A stretch of 64,000 nucleotides of DNA from Citrobacter tructae. GTDB lineage: Bacteria; Pseudomonadota; Gammaproteobacteria; Enterobacterales; Enterobacteriaceae. The DNA is taken from assembly GCF_004684345.1 (NCBI RefSeq), contig NZ_CP038469.1:4216001-4280000 (forward strand). Direction: 5' to 3'. Under the pieces are notes generated by a model, which saw nothing but the letters and a program-made list of their open reading frames with translations, searched no databases and was not told where the DNA came from. Each line of letters begins with the position of its first letter. Position 1 is the first letter of the stretch. Made by a program: the position numbers and the translations under genes. This document shows positions 34,738 through 43,929 of the stretch, piece after piece.

Positions 34738-37611
34738 ATGACACAGACGTTAAGCCAGCTTGAAAATAGCGGCGCTTTCATTGAACGCCACATCGGACCG
34801 GACGCCGCGCAGCAGCAAGAAATGCTGAATGCCGTTGGTGCCGAGTCGTTAAACGCGCTGATCGGCCAGATTGTGCCGAAAGACATTCAGCTCGCAACCC
34901 CGCCACAGGTGGGCGAGGCGGCGACCGAATACGCTGCGCTGGCTGAATTAAAAGCCATCGCCGGGCGTAACAAGCGCTTCACGTCCTACATTGGCATGGG
35001 TTATACCGCCGTACAATTACCGCCGGTTATCCTGCGCAACATGCTGGAAAACCCAGGCTGGTACACTGCGTATACGCCGTATCAGCCAGAAGTCTCTCAG
35101 GGACGCCTGGAAGCGCTGCTCAACTTCCAGCAGGTGACGCTGGATCTGACCGGTCTGGATATGGCCTCCGCTTCTCTGCTGGATGAAGCTACTGCTGCCG
35201 CTGAAGCAATGGCGATGGCAAAACGCGTCAGCAAACTAAAAAACGCCAACCGCTTTTTCGTCGCCTCTGACGTTCATCCGCAAACGCTGGATGTTGTGCG
35301 CACCCGTGCGGAAACCTTTGGTTTTGACGTCATTGTTGATGATGCGGCAAAAGCGCTGGATCATCAGGATGTATTTGGCGTGCTGTTGCAACAAGTGGGC
35401 ACCACCGGTGAAGTGCACGACTACAGCGCACTGATTGCTGAACTGAAAGCGCGTAAAGTTGTGGTCAGCGTTGCGGCCGATTTTATGGCGCTGGTTTTGC
35501 TGACTGCGCCGGGTAAACAGGGCGCGGACATTGTTTTCGGCTCTGCTCAACGCTTCGGCGTACCGATGGGCTACGGTGGTCCACACGCGGCATTCTTTGC
35601 TGCCAAAGACGAATTCAAACGCTCCATGCCAGGCCGTATTATCGGCGTATCCAAAGATGCTGCGGGCAATACCGCACTGCGTATGGCGATGCAAACTCGC
35701 GAGCAGCATATCCGCCGTGAGAAAGCGAACTCTAATATTTGTACCTCGCAGGTACTGCTGGCTAACATCGCCAGCCTGTATGCCGTTTACCATGGTCCGG
35801 TCGGGCTGAAGCGCATTGCCAATCGTATCCATCGTCTGACTGATATTCTGGCAACGGGTCTGCAACAGAAAGGATTGAAGCTGCGTCACGCGCACTATTT
35901 CGACACTCTGTGTGTCGAAGTTGCTGACAAAGCCTCCGTGCTGGCGCGTGCTGAAGCGGCAGAAATCAACCTGCGCAGTGATATTCATAACGCGGTAGGT
36001 ATTACGCTCGACGAAACGACCACCCGTGAAAACGTGGTGCAGTTGTTTGATGTTCTGCTGGGCGACAGTCACGGCCTGAACATTGACTCGCTGGATAAAG
36101 ATGTGGCACTCGACAGCCGCTCCATTCAGGACAGCATGCTGCGTGATGATGCCATCCTGAGTCATCCGGTGTTCAACCGCTACCATAGCGAAACCGAGAT
36201 GATGCGCTACATGCACTCGTTGGAGCGTAAAGATCTGGCGCTGAACCAGGCAATGATCCCGCTGGGTTCCTGCACCATGAAGCTGAACGCAGCCGCCGAG
36301 ATGATCCCAATTACCTGGCCTGAATTTGCTGAACTGCACCCGTTCTGCCCACCAGAGCAGGCGGAAGGGTATCAGCAGATGATTGGTCAGCTTTCTGACT
36401 GGCTGGTAAAACTGACCGGCTATGATGCTGTTTGCATGCAGCCGAACTCCGGCGCACAGGGCGAATATGCGGGCCTGCTGGCGATTCGTCATTATCACGA
36501 AAGCCGTAACGAAGGTCATCGTGATATCTGCCTGATCCCGGCCTCAGCCCACGGTACTAACCCGGCTTCCGCTCAGATGGCGGGTATGCAGGTGGTGGTT
36601 GTCGCCTGTGATAAGAACGGCAATATCGACCTGGACGATCTGCGTGCAAAAGCAGAACAACACGCCGAAAATCTCTCCTGCATCATGGTGACCTACCCGT
36701 CCACCCACGGTGTATACGAAGAAACTATTCGCGAAGTGTGCGAAATCGTGCATCAGTTTGGCGGTCAGGTTTACCTCGATGGCGCGAACATGAACGCCCA
36801 GGTGGGGATCACCACGCCGGGCTTTATCGGTGCAGATGTATCACACCTCAATCTGCATAAAACTTTCTGCATTCCGCACGGCGGCGGCGGCCCCGGTATG
36901 GGACCGATCGGCGTTAAATCGCACCTCGCACCGTTCGTGCCGGGTCACAGCGTGGTACAGATTGAAGGTATGCTCACCCGTCAGGGCGCGGTTTCTGCCG
37001 CTCCGTTCGGTAGCGCATCTATTCTACCAATCAGCTGGATGTATATCCGTATGATGGGCGCAGAAGGTCTGAAGCAGGCAAGCCAGGTGGCAATTCTGAA
37101 TGCTAACTACATTGCCAGCCGTCTGAAAGATGCCTATCCGGTGCTGTATACCGGTCGCGATGGCCGTGTGGCACACGAGTGTATTCTCGATATTCGTCCA
37201 CTGAAAGAAGAGACCGGTATCAGCGAACTGGATATTGCCAAGCGCCTAATCGACTACGGTTTCCATGCGCCGACCATGTCGTTCCCGGTTGCGGGTACGC
37301 TGATGGTGGAACCAACGGAATCTGAAGGTAAAGTGGAACTGGATCGCTTTATCAATGCGATGCTGGCAATCCGCGCAGAGATCGATCGTGTGAAAGCGGG
37401 TGAATGGTCGCTTACAGATAACCCGCTGGTTAACTCCCCGCACACTCAAAACGAGCTGGTGGCGGAATGGGACCACGGTTATAGCCGTGAAATCGCCGTC
37501 TTCCCGGCGGGCGTGGCAAACAAATACTGGCCGACCGTGAAGCGCCTTGATGACGTTTACGGTGACCGTAACCTGTTCTGCTCCTGCGTGCCGATGAGCG
37601 AATATCAGTAA
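34738..37611 (+). CDS. gcvP: Glycine decarboxylase (P-protein)
   Basis: PLP-dependent decarboxylase of the glycine cleavage complex. The 957-residue single chain fuses the two halves that are separate subunits in some bacteria. The PLP lysine lies in HLNLHKTFCIPHGGGGPG near residue 708. The N-terminal half includes the YTPYQPEVSQGRLEAL segment, typical of the family. It is the last gene of the gcv operon and ends at a terminator. Confidence 0.97.
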   Translation: MTQTLSQLENSGAFIERHIGPDAAQQQEMLNAVGAESLNALIGQIVPKDIQLATPPQVGEAATEYAALAELKAIAGRNKRFTSYIGMGYTAVQLPPVILRNMLENPGWYTAYTPYQPEVSQGRLEALLNFQQVTLDLTGLDMASASLLDEATAAAEAMAMAKRVSKLKNANRFFVASDVHPQTLDVVRTRAETFGFDVIVDDAAKALDHQDVFGVLLQQVGTTGEVHDYSALIAELKARKVVVSVAADFMALVLLTAPGKQGADIVFGSAQRFGVPMGYGGPHAAFFAAKDEFKRSMPGRIIGVSKDAAGNTALRMAMQTREQHIRREKANSNICTSQVLLANIASLYAVYHGPVGLKRIANRIHRLTDILATGLQQKGLKLRHAHYFDTLCVEVADKASVLARAEAAEINLRSDIHNAVGITLDETTTRENVVQLFDVLLGDSHGLNIDSLDKDVALDSRSIQDSMLRDDAILSHPVFNRYHSETEMMRYMHSLERKDLALNQAMIPLGSCTMKLNAAAEMIPITWPEFAELHPFCPPEQAEGYQQMIGQLSDWLVKLTGYDAVCMQPNSGAQGEYAGLLAIRHYHESRNEGHRDICLIPASAHGTNPASAQMAGMQVVVVACDKNGNIDLDDLRAKAEQHAENLSCIMVTYPSTHGVYEETIREVCEIVHQFGGQVYLDGANMNAQVGITTPGFIGADVSHLNLHKTFCIPHGGGGPGMGPIGVKSHLAPFVPGHSVVQIEGMLTRQGAVSAAPFGSASILPISWMYIRMMGAEGLKQASQVAILNANYIASRLKDAYPVLYTGRDGRVAHECILDIRPLKEETGISELDIAKRLIDYGFHAPTMSFPVAGTLMVEPTESEGKVELDRFINAMLAIRAEIDRVKAGEWSLTDNPLVNSPHTQNELVAEWDHGYSREIAVFPAGVANKYWPTVKRLDDVYGDRNLFCSCVPMSEYQ

Positions 37612-37633
37612 TTAGCTTAATCAACTACCTTTT

Positions 37634-37660
37634 AAAGGCGCTTCGGCGCCTTTATTTTTT
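37634..37660 (+). terminator. gcvP terminator
   Basis: AAAGGCGC-TTCG-GCGCCTTT followed by ATTTTTT is a stable tetraloop hairpin with a T-run 22 bases after gcvP. Confidence 0.9.
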
Positions 37661-37672
37661 GGGAGAAACGTT

Positions 37673-38416
37673 ATGACCATCGCACTTGTTACGGGCGGCA
37701 GTCGCGGTATTGGTCGCGCAACCGCGCTGCAGCTGGCAGACGAGGGTTACACCGTTGCGGTTAACTTTCATCACAATATTCGTGCTGCAACCGAGGTGGT
37801 GAATCACATTACGGCAGCAGGCGGCAAGGCATTTGCTCTGCGGGCGGATATCAGTGATGAAAACCAAGTTGTGGCAATGTTTGAGACTATCGACCGCGAA
37901 GGTGAATCGCTGACCGCACTGGTGAATAATGCCGGGATTTTGTTTGAGCAGAGCACGGTCGAAAACTTTACCGCCGAGCGGATCAACCGCGTACTGGCGA
38001 CCAACGTCACCGGCTATTTCTTATGTTGTCGGGAAGCCGTTAAGCGAATGTCGTTGAAGCACGGCGGTAAGGGTGGGGCGATTGTTAACGTCTCGTCGGC
38101 AGCATCAAGGCTCGGTGCCCCATTTGAATATATCGACTACGCCGCGTCGAAAGGCGCGGTGGACACGCTGACGACCGGGCTGGCGCTGGAAGTAGCGGCG
38201 CAGGGGATACGGGTAAACGGTGTACGTCCTGGTCTTATCTACACAGATATGCATGCGTCAGGCGGCGAGCCGGGAAGGGTTGATCGCGTGAAATCCATGC
38301 TGCCCATGCAGCGTGGCGGGCAACCGGAAGAAGTTGCGCAGGCCATCACCTGGTTGCTGAGCGAGAAGGCATCTTACGTGACGGGCAGTTTTCTGGAACT
38401 GGCGGGCGGGAAGTAA
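37673..38416 (+). CDS. ygfF: Short-chain dehydrogenase YgfF
   Basis: A 247-residue classical SDR. The cofactor motif TGGSRGIGRA is at residues 7-16, with NNAG near 87 and the catalytic Ser-Tyr-Lys in VSSAASR and YAASK near 140-160. The C-terminus resembles sugar/3-oxoacyl reductases (GSFLELAGGK). It starts 13 bases after the gcvP terminator and 62 bases beyond the gcvP stop. The substrate is unknown; glucose-dehydrogenase-like assignments exist for relatives. A REP-type palindrome follows. Confidence 0.87.
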   Translation: MTIALVTGGSRGIGRATALQLADEGYTVAVNFHHNIRAATEVVNHITAAGGKAFALRADISDENQVVAMFETIDREGESLTALVNNAGILFEQSTVENFTAERINRVLATNVTGYFLCCREAVKRMSLKHGGKGGAIVNVSSAASRLGAPFEYIDYAASKGAVDTLTTGLALEVAAQGIRVNGVRPGLIYTDMHASGGEPGRVDRVKSMLPMQRGGQPEEVAQAITWLLSEKASYVTGSFLELAGGK

Positions 38417-38425
38417 TGTGTTGTT

Positions 38426-38474
38426 TGCCGGATGGCGACCTGGACTAATAAAATGTCCAGGCCACCACCCGGCA
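38426..38474. repeat. REP-type palindrome between ygfF and bglA
   Basis: TGCCGGATGGCGACCTGGAC at one end pairs with GTCCAGGCCACCACCCGGCA at the other around a short AT loop. It sits between convergent genes and could act as a two-way terminator. Confidence 0.7.
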
Positions 38475-38481
38475 ATCCGGA

Positions 38482-39915
38482 TTACAGGTTTTCGCCGTTG
38501 CTGGCGATCACTTCTTTGTACCAGTCAAAGCTCTTCTTGCGTGAGCGCGACATATCGCCGGTGCCATCGTCATGTTTGTTCACGTAGATAAAGCCGTAGC
38601 GTTTGCTGTACTGGCCGGTGGTGAACGACACGCAGTCGATGCAACCCCACGGCGTGTAGCCCATCAGGTCTACTCCATCATACGTTACCGCTTTCATCAT
38701 CTCTTCAACGTGGGCGCGCAGATAATCGATGCGATAGTCGTCGTTGATGCTACCGTCTTCTTCCACTTTGTCGTAAGCGCCAAACCCGTTTTCAACGATA
38801 AACAGCGGCTTCTGATAGCGTTCATACAGCTCACATAAGGCATAGCGCAAACCCACGGGGTCTATCTGCCAACCCCAGTCAGAGGCTTTTACGTGCGGGT
38901 TCGGTACGCTGCCTTCAAAGCCGGAAATCGCATCACCGCTGCCGCCTTCCGCTTTAACGGCGTTGGTCATGTAGTAGCTGAAACCGAGATAGTCACAGGT
39001 ACCTTCGCGCAGGATCTGTTCGTCGCTTGCCTCCATTTTGATGTTGAATTCACGGCGCTCCCACTCATTCAGTACATAAGATGGGTAGTAACCGCGCAAC
39101 TGGACGTCGGTGAAGACGTAGCGCTCACGCATCGATTCTTGTGCAAACATCATATCTTCCGGCTTACAGGAGAAGGGGTACAACGGCACCATCGCCAGCA
39201 TGCAACCGACTTTCATTTCGGGATTAATACGACGAGCAGCCTTCACCGCCAGCGCGCTGGCGATAAATTGATGGTGCAGCACCTGGTACATGGTCTCTTC
39301 GGGGTTTTCGTGCTCGGTGTACACCACGCCGGAACAGCAGTAACCAAACAGCGGCGCGCGCCAGTTGCGCTGGTTGTTGATTTCATTAAAGGTCATCCAG
39401 TATTTGACCTTGTGCTTGTAGCGTTCAAACACAACTTCAGCAAAACGAACAAAGAAATCGACTACTTTTCGGTTGGTCCAGCTACCGTACTGCTGCACCA
39501 GATGCAGCGGCATTTCAAAGTGGGAGAGGGTGATGACTGGCTCAATATTGTACTTAAGCAACTCATCGAACATGTCGTCGTAAAACTTCAGCCCTTCTTC
39601 ATTCGGTTGGGTTTCGTCACCTTGCGGGAAGATTCGGGTCCAGGCGATAGACGTGCGGAAACATTTGAAGCCCATCTCAGCAAACAGCTTAATGTCTTCT
39701 TTGTAATGACCGTAAAAATCGACGGCTTCGTGGTTGGGATAGTATTTACCGGGCACAACGTCCTGAGTGATTTCGCGCGGAACACCGTGCGCGCCGCCGG
39801 TCAGTACGTCACAAATGCTTGGTCCTTTGCCGCCTTTGTTCCAGCCGCCTTCGACCTGATGCGCCGCAACCGCGCCGCCCCATAAAAAATCTTTCGGTAA
39901 GGTAAGTTTTTTCAT
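38482..39915 (-). CDS. bglA: 6-phospho-beta-glucosidase BglA
   Basis: GH1 enzyme that hydrolyses phosphorylated beta-glucosides delivered by PTS systems. The 477-residue protein shows the acid/base Glu in WMTFNEIN, the nucleophile Glu in FIVENGFG, and the C-terminal SRSRKKSFDWYK that contacts the 6-phosphate group in phospho-glucosidases. No transporter gene lies beside it. A regulator of the RpiR family lies 120 bases upstream on the same strand. Confidence 0.94.
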   Translation of the reverse strand: MKKLTLPKDFLWGGAVAAHQVEGGWNKGGKGPSICDVLTGGAHGVPREITQDVVPGKYYPNHEAVDFYGHYKEDIKLFAEMGFKCFRTSIAWTRIFPQGDETQPNEEGLKFYDDMFDELLKYNIEPVITLSHFEMPLHLVQQYGSWTNRKVVDFFVRFAEVVFERYKHKVKYWMTFNEINNQRNWRAPLFGYCCSGVVYTEHENPEETMYQVLHHQFIASALAVKAARRINPEMKVGCMLAMVPLYPFSCKPEDMMFAQESMRERYVFTDVQLRGYYPSYVLNEWERREFNIKMEASDEQILREGTCDYLGFSYYMTNAVKAEGGSGDAISGFEGSVPNPHVKASDWGWQIDPVGLRYALCELYERYQKPLFIVENGFGAYDKVEEDGSINDDYRIDYLRAHVEEMMKAVTYDGVDLMGYTPWGCIDCVSFTTGQYSKRYGFIYVNKHDDGTGDMSRSRKKSFDWYKEVIASNGENL

Positions 39916-40016
39916 TTGCGCTCAGTCTCAAATTAATATCATCTGATTTTGAGTCTAACAAAGGAAAGGTAAATGTCACGATATAACAAAATAGGTTTAA
40001 TGTGATTTGTTACATC

Positions 40017-40037
40017 AAAAAAACAGATTGTTTTTTT
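40017..40037. promoter_or_regulatory. A/T inverted repeat upstream of bglA
   Basis: AAAAAAACA-GAT-TGTTTTTTT is a perfect nine-pair inverted repeat that overlaps the stop of the RpiR gene. It may be a weak terminator for that gene or a bent operator upstream of bglA. Confidence 0.4.
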
Positions 40038-40764
40038 ACGCTAATCTTTTCGCCAGTTTGCGGCCCAGTGATTCCAGAATATAAATAACGGGGATTTGCG
40101 TGGTAATATCATAGACTCCGGCAATGCGGGTTTGCGGGACGTGCCAGGAGAGGTTAAAGTCGGCCAACTTCGCCAGACGTGAATGCTCATGGCTGGTAAC
40201 CGACAGTACCTTGCAGTTGTGCAGGCTGAACTGGCTGGCGAAACGCAGGATCTCTTCTGTTTCACCAGAAACAGAAAGGACGATCGCCAGCGCGTTTCTG
40301 GCCATATCGTTGGTTACCGGGAAATAGGGATCATCAATATGGTTGCTGAATTTCCCAACGTTAGAGAAAAAACGTGCGCCGTATTTAGCCAACGATCCGG
40401 ATGTGCCCGCGCCGACGAATATAATACGCTCGGAAGATAATATAATATCAACAGCCTGATCGAGTAATGTGTCGAACTCGTCGTTATTCACACCTTTAAA
40501 AAAACTGATTATTTCGCTGGCTCCGAAATTAGCCTGTTGCGGTTCATTCTGCTCTAAATATAATTTAAAGCGTATGCGAAACTCAGAGTAGCCTTCACAG
40601 TTAAGTTTGCGGCAAAAGCGCAGCACGGTGGTGGTCGAAACCCCTACGGCATCAGCCAGCTCGCGAATGGTCATGTACATGACTTTGTCACGGTTCTTGA
40701 TGACATAGTTGTAGACCAACATCTCAAGATTGTTGAGACTGGCGATGGCGGCGTGGGAGAACAT
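40036..40764 (-). CDS. RpiR/MurR-family regulator next to bglA
   Basis: A sugar-phosphate-responsive regulator. An N-terminal RpiR helix-turn-helix spans about residues 1-75 (IRELADAVGVSTTTVLRFCRKL). A C-terminal SIS domain from about residue 95 binds phosphosugars in this family (FVGAGTSGSLAKYGARFF, LSVSGETEE). I take the ATG at 40764, giving 242 residues; GTG starts at 40770 and 40785 are open. It is not at this position in E. coli K-12 as I remember it. Placed upstream of bglA on the same strand, it is a likely local controller of phospho-beta-glucoside use. Confidence 0.85.
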   Translation of the reverse strand: MFSHAAIASLNNLEMLVYNYVIKNRDKVMYMTIRELADAVGVSTTTVLRFCRKLNCEGYSEFRIRFKLYLEQNEPQQANFGASEIISFFKGVNNDEFDTLLDQAVDIILSSERIIFVGAGTSGSLAKYGARFFSNVGKFSNHIDDPYFPVTNDMARNALAIVLSVSGETEEILRFASQFSLHNCKVLSVTSHEHSRLAKLADFNLSWHVPQTRIAGVYDITTQIPVIYILESLGRKLAKRLA

Positions 40765-40816
40765 ACTCACAATGGCAAAACTCACTCATCAGACTTCATC
40801 TACAGGGAATAATAAC

Positions 40817-41128
40817 ATGCAGCCAAATGACATCACTTTTTTTCAACGTTTCCAGGATGACATTCTGGCCGGACGCAAGACCATTACTATTCGCGATGCT
40901 TCCGAATCCCACTTCAAAACCGGTGATATTTTGCGGGTTGGACGTTTCGAAGATGACGAGTACTTCTGCACTATTGAAGTGGTCGGCACCTCGACGGTGA
41001 CATTGGACTCGTTGAATGTAAAACATGCTCAACAGGAAAATATGACCCTCGAAGAGCTTAAACGTGTGATTACAGAGATCTACCCGGACCAGACGCAGTT
41101 TTATGTGATTGATTTTAAATGTCTTTAA
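40817..41128 (+). CDS. yqfB: N4-acetylcytidine amidohydrolase YqfB
   Basis: A 103-residue ASCH-domain enzyme; the E. coli protein deacetylates N4-acetylcytidine. The start MQPNDITFFQRF at 40817 gives the E. coli length. The reported catalytic residues are all present: Lys21 and Thr24 in GRKTITIRD, and Glu74 in QQENMTLEE. It diverges from the RpiR gene with only about 50 bases between, so their promoters must overlap one or both genes. Confidence 0.93.
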   Translation: MQPNDITFFQRFQDDILAGRKTITIRDASESHFKTGDILRVGRFEDDEYFCTIEVVGTSTVTLDSLNVKHAQQENMTLEELKRVITEIYPDQTQFYVIDFKCL

Positions 41129-41142
41129 TTTTTATGGTACGG

Positions 41143-41219
41143 CTGTTAGCTGAAAAATAAAAACTAACTATATGATTTTTATGAATTATTGGTTTTTTAG
41201 TAATTATTTTAGCTAACAG
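41143..41219. repeat. Long imperfect inverted repeat between yqfB and trhA
   Basis: The left arm 41143-41167 starts CTGTTAGCT and ends ACTAA. The right arm 41197-41219 is its near reverse complement and ends AGCTAACAG. The outer nine pairs are perfect, and the inside is AT-rich. It is non-coding. It could fold into a cruciform, act as an operator for trhA, or be a small mobile-element relic. Confidence 0.65.
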
Positions 41220-41291
41220 GTGTTCACTGGAACCATTCTCAGTTACGCTAGAGACGAAATCACGAAAGTGTTCGTCTCTTGGGAGTAAGCT

Positions 41292-41951
41292 ATGGTTCAG
41301 AAGCCATTAATTGCGCAGGGATATTCGCTGGCAGAGGAAATAGCCAACAGCATCAGTCATGGTATCGGGCTGGTGTTTGGTATTGTTGGACTGGTGCTGT
41401 TACTGGTTCAGGCTGTGGATACTAATGCCAGTGCTATGGCCATTACCAGCTATAGCCTTTACGGCGGCAGCATGATCTTGCTGTTCCTCGCTTCAACCTT
41501 GTATCACGCGATCCCCCATCAGCGAGCGAAAATCTGGCTGAAAAAATTCGACCATTGCGCTATTTATCTGCTGATAGCCGGGACCTATACGCCATTTCTG
41601 CTGGTGGGGTTGGACTCGCCACTGGCGCGCGGGTTAATGGTTGTGATCTGGAGCTTGGCACTGCTCGGTATTCTGTTCAAACTGACCATTGCACACCGAT
41701 TTAAAGTTCTATCGCTAGTGACCTACCTGACCATGGGCTGGTTGTCATTGATTGTTGTTTATCAACTGGCGATTAAGCTGGCGGCTGGGGGAGTAACGTT
41801 GTTGGCAGTTGGCGGAGTGGTTTATTCACTGGGCGTTATTTTCTACGTCTGCAAGCGTATCCCTTATAACCATGCCATCTGGCATGGGTTCGTGCTGGGC
41901 GGCAGCGTGTGCCATTTTCTGGCCATCTATCTTTATGTTGGGCAAGCGTAA
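41292..41951 (+). CDS. trhA: Hemolysin III-type membrane protein TrhA
   Basis: TrhA (YqfA) is a 219-residue, seven-helix inner-membrane protein of the PAQR/hemolysin III family. In E. coli it is tied to membrane energetics and fatty-acid composition. The family histidines are visible in NSISHG near the N-terminus, STLYHAIPH near residue 73 and HAIWHGFVLGGSVCHF at the C-terminal end. GGGAGTAAGC precedes the ATG. The name hemolysin is historical. Confidence 0.9.
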   Translation: MVQKPLIAQGYSLAEEIANSISHGIGLVFGIVGLVLLLVQAVDTNASAMAITSYSLYGGSMILLFLASTLYHAIPHQRAKIWLKKFDHCAIYLLIAGTYTPFLLVGLDSPLARGLMVVIWSLALLGILFKLTIAHRFKVLSLVTYLTMGWLSLIVVYQLAIKLAAGGVTLLAVGGVVYSLGVIFYVCKRIPYNHAIWHGFVLGGSVCHFLAIYLYVGQA

Positions 41952-41959
41952 TCCTTGAT

Positions 41960-41985
41960 GCCGGATGATGATAGCACCATCCGGC
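41960..41985. repeat. REP-like palindrome after trhA
   Basis: GCCGGATG-ATGATAGCAC-CATCCGGC pairs over eight bases between the convergent trhA and ygfZ genes. Confidence 0.7.
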
Positions 41986-41994
41986 GGTACTTTT

Positions 41995-42975
41995 TTACTC
42001 TTCCAGCGAATACGGCAGCGGTACAATATGCAATGTTTTCGCGTCGTCACGAACGCGGAACACGCTATCGGCTTCCATGTCGTTATTCATCACAACCTGT
42101 ACCAGCACCTGACCATCCGCCAACTGAACTGCAGCAAGCACGGTACCGGTACGGCGCCAGTTCTCGCCCATTTTCAGCTCCAGGTCTTCACCCGCTTCCG
42201 GTACTCGACTGGCAGAACCCGCCAGTGACCACAGTGCGCGTTTGTTAGCGCCGCGGAATTTTGCCCGAGCCACCATTTCCTGACCGGCATAGCAGCCTTT
42301 TTTGAAGCTGATGCCACCCAGCGCCTGCAGGTTGGTAGCCTGCGGAATAAACTGACCGCTGTTGGCGGTATCAATCACCGCGATACCGGCTTCGATATCC
42401 AGCGCCAGCCACTGTTGGCTGTTGTTCAGCTCGGCTTCTCCGCGCAGTTTTTCTACCAGCGCTTCCGCCGTGGCAGTATCGGTAATTAGCAAGAAGCGTT
42501 CGGCCGGGTGTTCAAACCACAATATTGTGGAAGCACCTTCCGTAATCACCTGCTTATCGCGTGTTGGCAGCTCGCTAAAGAGATTATCCAGTGCGGCACG
42601 CGCCTGGAATCCGGCAACGCCCAATAGCACGCGCTCATCGTCAGGCGCAATTACCACCTTTGAGAAGACCGCATATTTTTTCAGTTCGGTAAGCTGGGCA
42701 TCGCGCAGGCTACGGCGTTCAAACCACGCAAAGCCATCAGCCTGGCGGAAGAGGCGCAGATTGCTCCACATTTTGCCTTTGGCATCGCAGTGGGCAGCCA
42801 GCACATGTTGATGCTCGGTCAACTGGCTGACATCAGCAGTGACCTGGCCCTGAATATACTTCTCACTGTCGGTGCCGGTAATGGTCGCGAGCGCCCAGTC
42901 ATCAAGCGTCATCAGCGTCAGAGGCAAACGCGTTGACGCACAAGGCTGACGAGGAGGAAAAGATGTAAAAGCCAT
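41995..42975 (-). CDS. ygfZ: Folate-dependent Fe-S cluster protein YgfZ
   Basis: YgfZ (IscA-like helper, COG0354) supports repair or assembly of certain [4Fe-4S] enzymes such as MiaB, using tetrahydrofolate. It is structurally related to GcvT, which also lies in this window. The length is 326 residues, as in E. coli. The diagnostic motif KGCYAGQE contains the essential Cys228. It diverges from sdhE. Confidence 0.95.
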   Translation of the reverse strand: MAFTSFPPRQPCASTRLPLTLMTLDDWALATITGTDSEKYIQGQVTADVSQLTEHQHVLAAHCDAKGKMWSNLRLFRQADGFAWFERRSLRDAQLTELKKYAVFSKVVIAPDDERVLLGVAGFQARAALDNLFSELPTRDKQVITEGASTILWFEHPAERFLLITDTATAEALVEKLRGEAELNNSQQWLALDIEAGIAVIDTANSGQFIPQATNLQALGGISFKKGCYAGQEMVARAKFRGANKRALWSLAGSASRVPEAGEDLELKMGENWRRTGTVLAAVQLADGQVLVQVVMNNDMEADSVFRVRDDAKTLHIVPLPYSLEE

Positions 42976-43229
42976 AATAATGTCCTGATTTGCTTAACGC
43001 AGTGATAGTGACTAATGGTAAAAGAGCTATGGCCCATTGCAAGCGGTTTAAACATCCTATTTGTGCCATATTTAAGCTTTGCGAGGAAACATCCATAACG
43101 GATGAACCCTTTGACTTAATGTGGTTTTATTTAGCGATCGTGCTTCCGTTTACTGATATTCCCGTAAAAGCGCGTGAAAAACACGTTACAATAACGGGTA
43201 CTTCGTTTTCGCGAGACAGGAAGAAGAAC

Positions 43230-43496
43230 ATGGATATTAACAACAAAGCACGTATTCATTGGGCATGCCGTCGCGGTATGCGTGAGCTGGACATCTCGAT
43301 CATGCCGTTTTTCGAACATGAGTATGACAACTTAAGTGATGACGAAAAACGCATCTTTATCCGTTTGCTGGAATGTGATGACCCCGATTTGTTTAACTGG
43401 TTGATGAACCATGGGAAGCCGGCTGATGCACAGCTGGAGCAAATGGTACGGCTTATTCAGACACGGAATCGGGAACGTGGTCCAGTGGCAATCTGA
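43230..43496 (+). CDS. sdhE: FAD assembly factor SdhE
   Basis: An 88-residue factor that promotes covalent FAD attachment to SdhA and FrdA. The key motif RGMRELD (RGxxE) lies at residues 15-21. The start at 43230, after AGGAAGAAG, is chosen over a long upstream extension that has no family match. It overlaps ygfX by 20 bases. The older name CptB comes from a proposed toxin-antitoxin pairing with CptA/YgfX. Confidence 0.95.
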   Translation: MDINNKARIHWACRRGMRELDISIMPFFEHEYDNLSDDEKRIFIRLLECDDPDLFNWLMNHGKPADAQLEQMVRLIQTRNRERGPVAI

Positions 43497-43884
43497 TTTA
43501 CGCGTCTCCTGGCGCGCACAGTGGATTTCGCTGCTCATTCATGGGCTGGTGGCGGTGCTTATTTTATTGATGCCCTGGCCACTGAGTTACACCCCTTTAT
43601 GGTTGATTTTGCTCTCTCTGGTGGTGTTCGACAGCGTGCGCAGTCAGCGCCGTATCAACGCTTGTCAGGGAGAGATTAGACTATTGATGGATGGTCGTCT
43701 GCGCTGGCAAGGGCAAGAATGGACTATCGTTAGCGCACCCTGGATGATGAAAACGGGCATGATGTTGCGCTTGCGGTCAGGTACAGGAAAACGTCAGCAT
43801 CTGTGGCTGGCGGCGGACAGTATGGATGATGCCGAGTGGCGGGATTTGCGTCGGTTAATATTACAACCATCGATGCAGAAATAG
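43477..43884 (+). CDS. ygfX: Membrane protein YgfX/CptA
   Basis: A 135-residue inner-membrane protein starting at the GTG at 43477, the position equivalent to the E. coli start. Two hydrophobic helices cover about residues 18-55 (ISLLIHGLVAVLILLMPW and PLWLILLSLVVF). A soluble C-terminal part follows. E. coli YgfX was described as a toxin acting on FtsZ and MreB with SdhE as partner; that role is disputed. The 20-base overlap with sdhE implies coupled translation. Confidence 0.88.
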   Translation: MVQWQSDLRVSWRAQWISLLIHGLVAVLILLMPWPLSYTPLWLILLSLVVFDSVRSQRRINACQGEIRLLMDGRLRWQGQEWTIVSAPWMMKTGMMLRLRSGTGKRQHLWLAADSMDDAEWRDLRRLILQPSMQK

Positions 43885-43885
43885 C

Positions 43886-43919
43886 GCTGACGGTAAGGTT
43901 GCAGACCTTAACCGTCAGC
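43886..43919. terminator. Two-way hairpin between ygfX and fldB
   Basis: GCTGACGGT-AAGGT...ACCTT-AACCGTCAGC forms a stem of about 14 pairs between convergent genes. It is probably a bidirectional transcription stop. Confidence 0.75.
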
Positions 43920-43929
43920 CAGCGGACGA

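Noticed and set aside
38893..39885. A 330-codon open frame opposite bglA
   Set aside because: Shadow of bglA; no start signal and no recognisable domain.
43230..43884. sdhE-ygfX as a new toxin-antitoxin system
   Set aside because: The pair is widespread and conserved, SdhE has a firm flavinylation role, and the proposed toxin role of YgfX is disputed.
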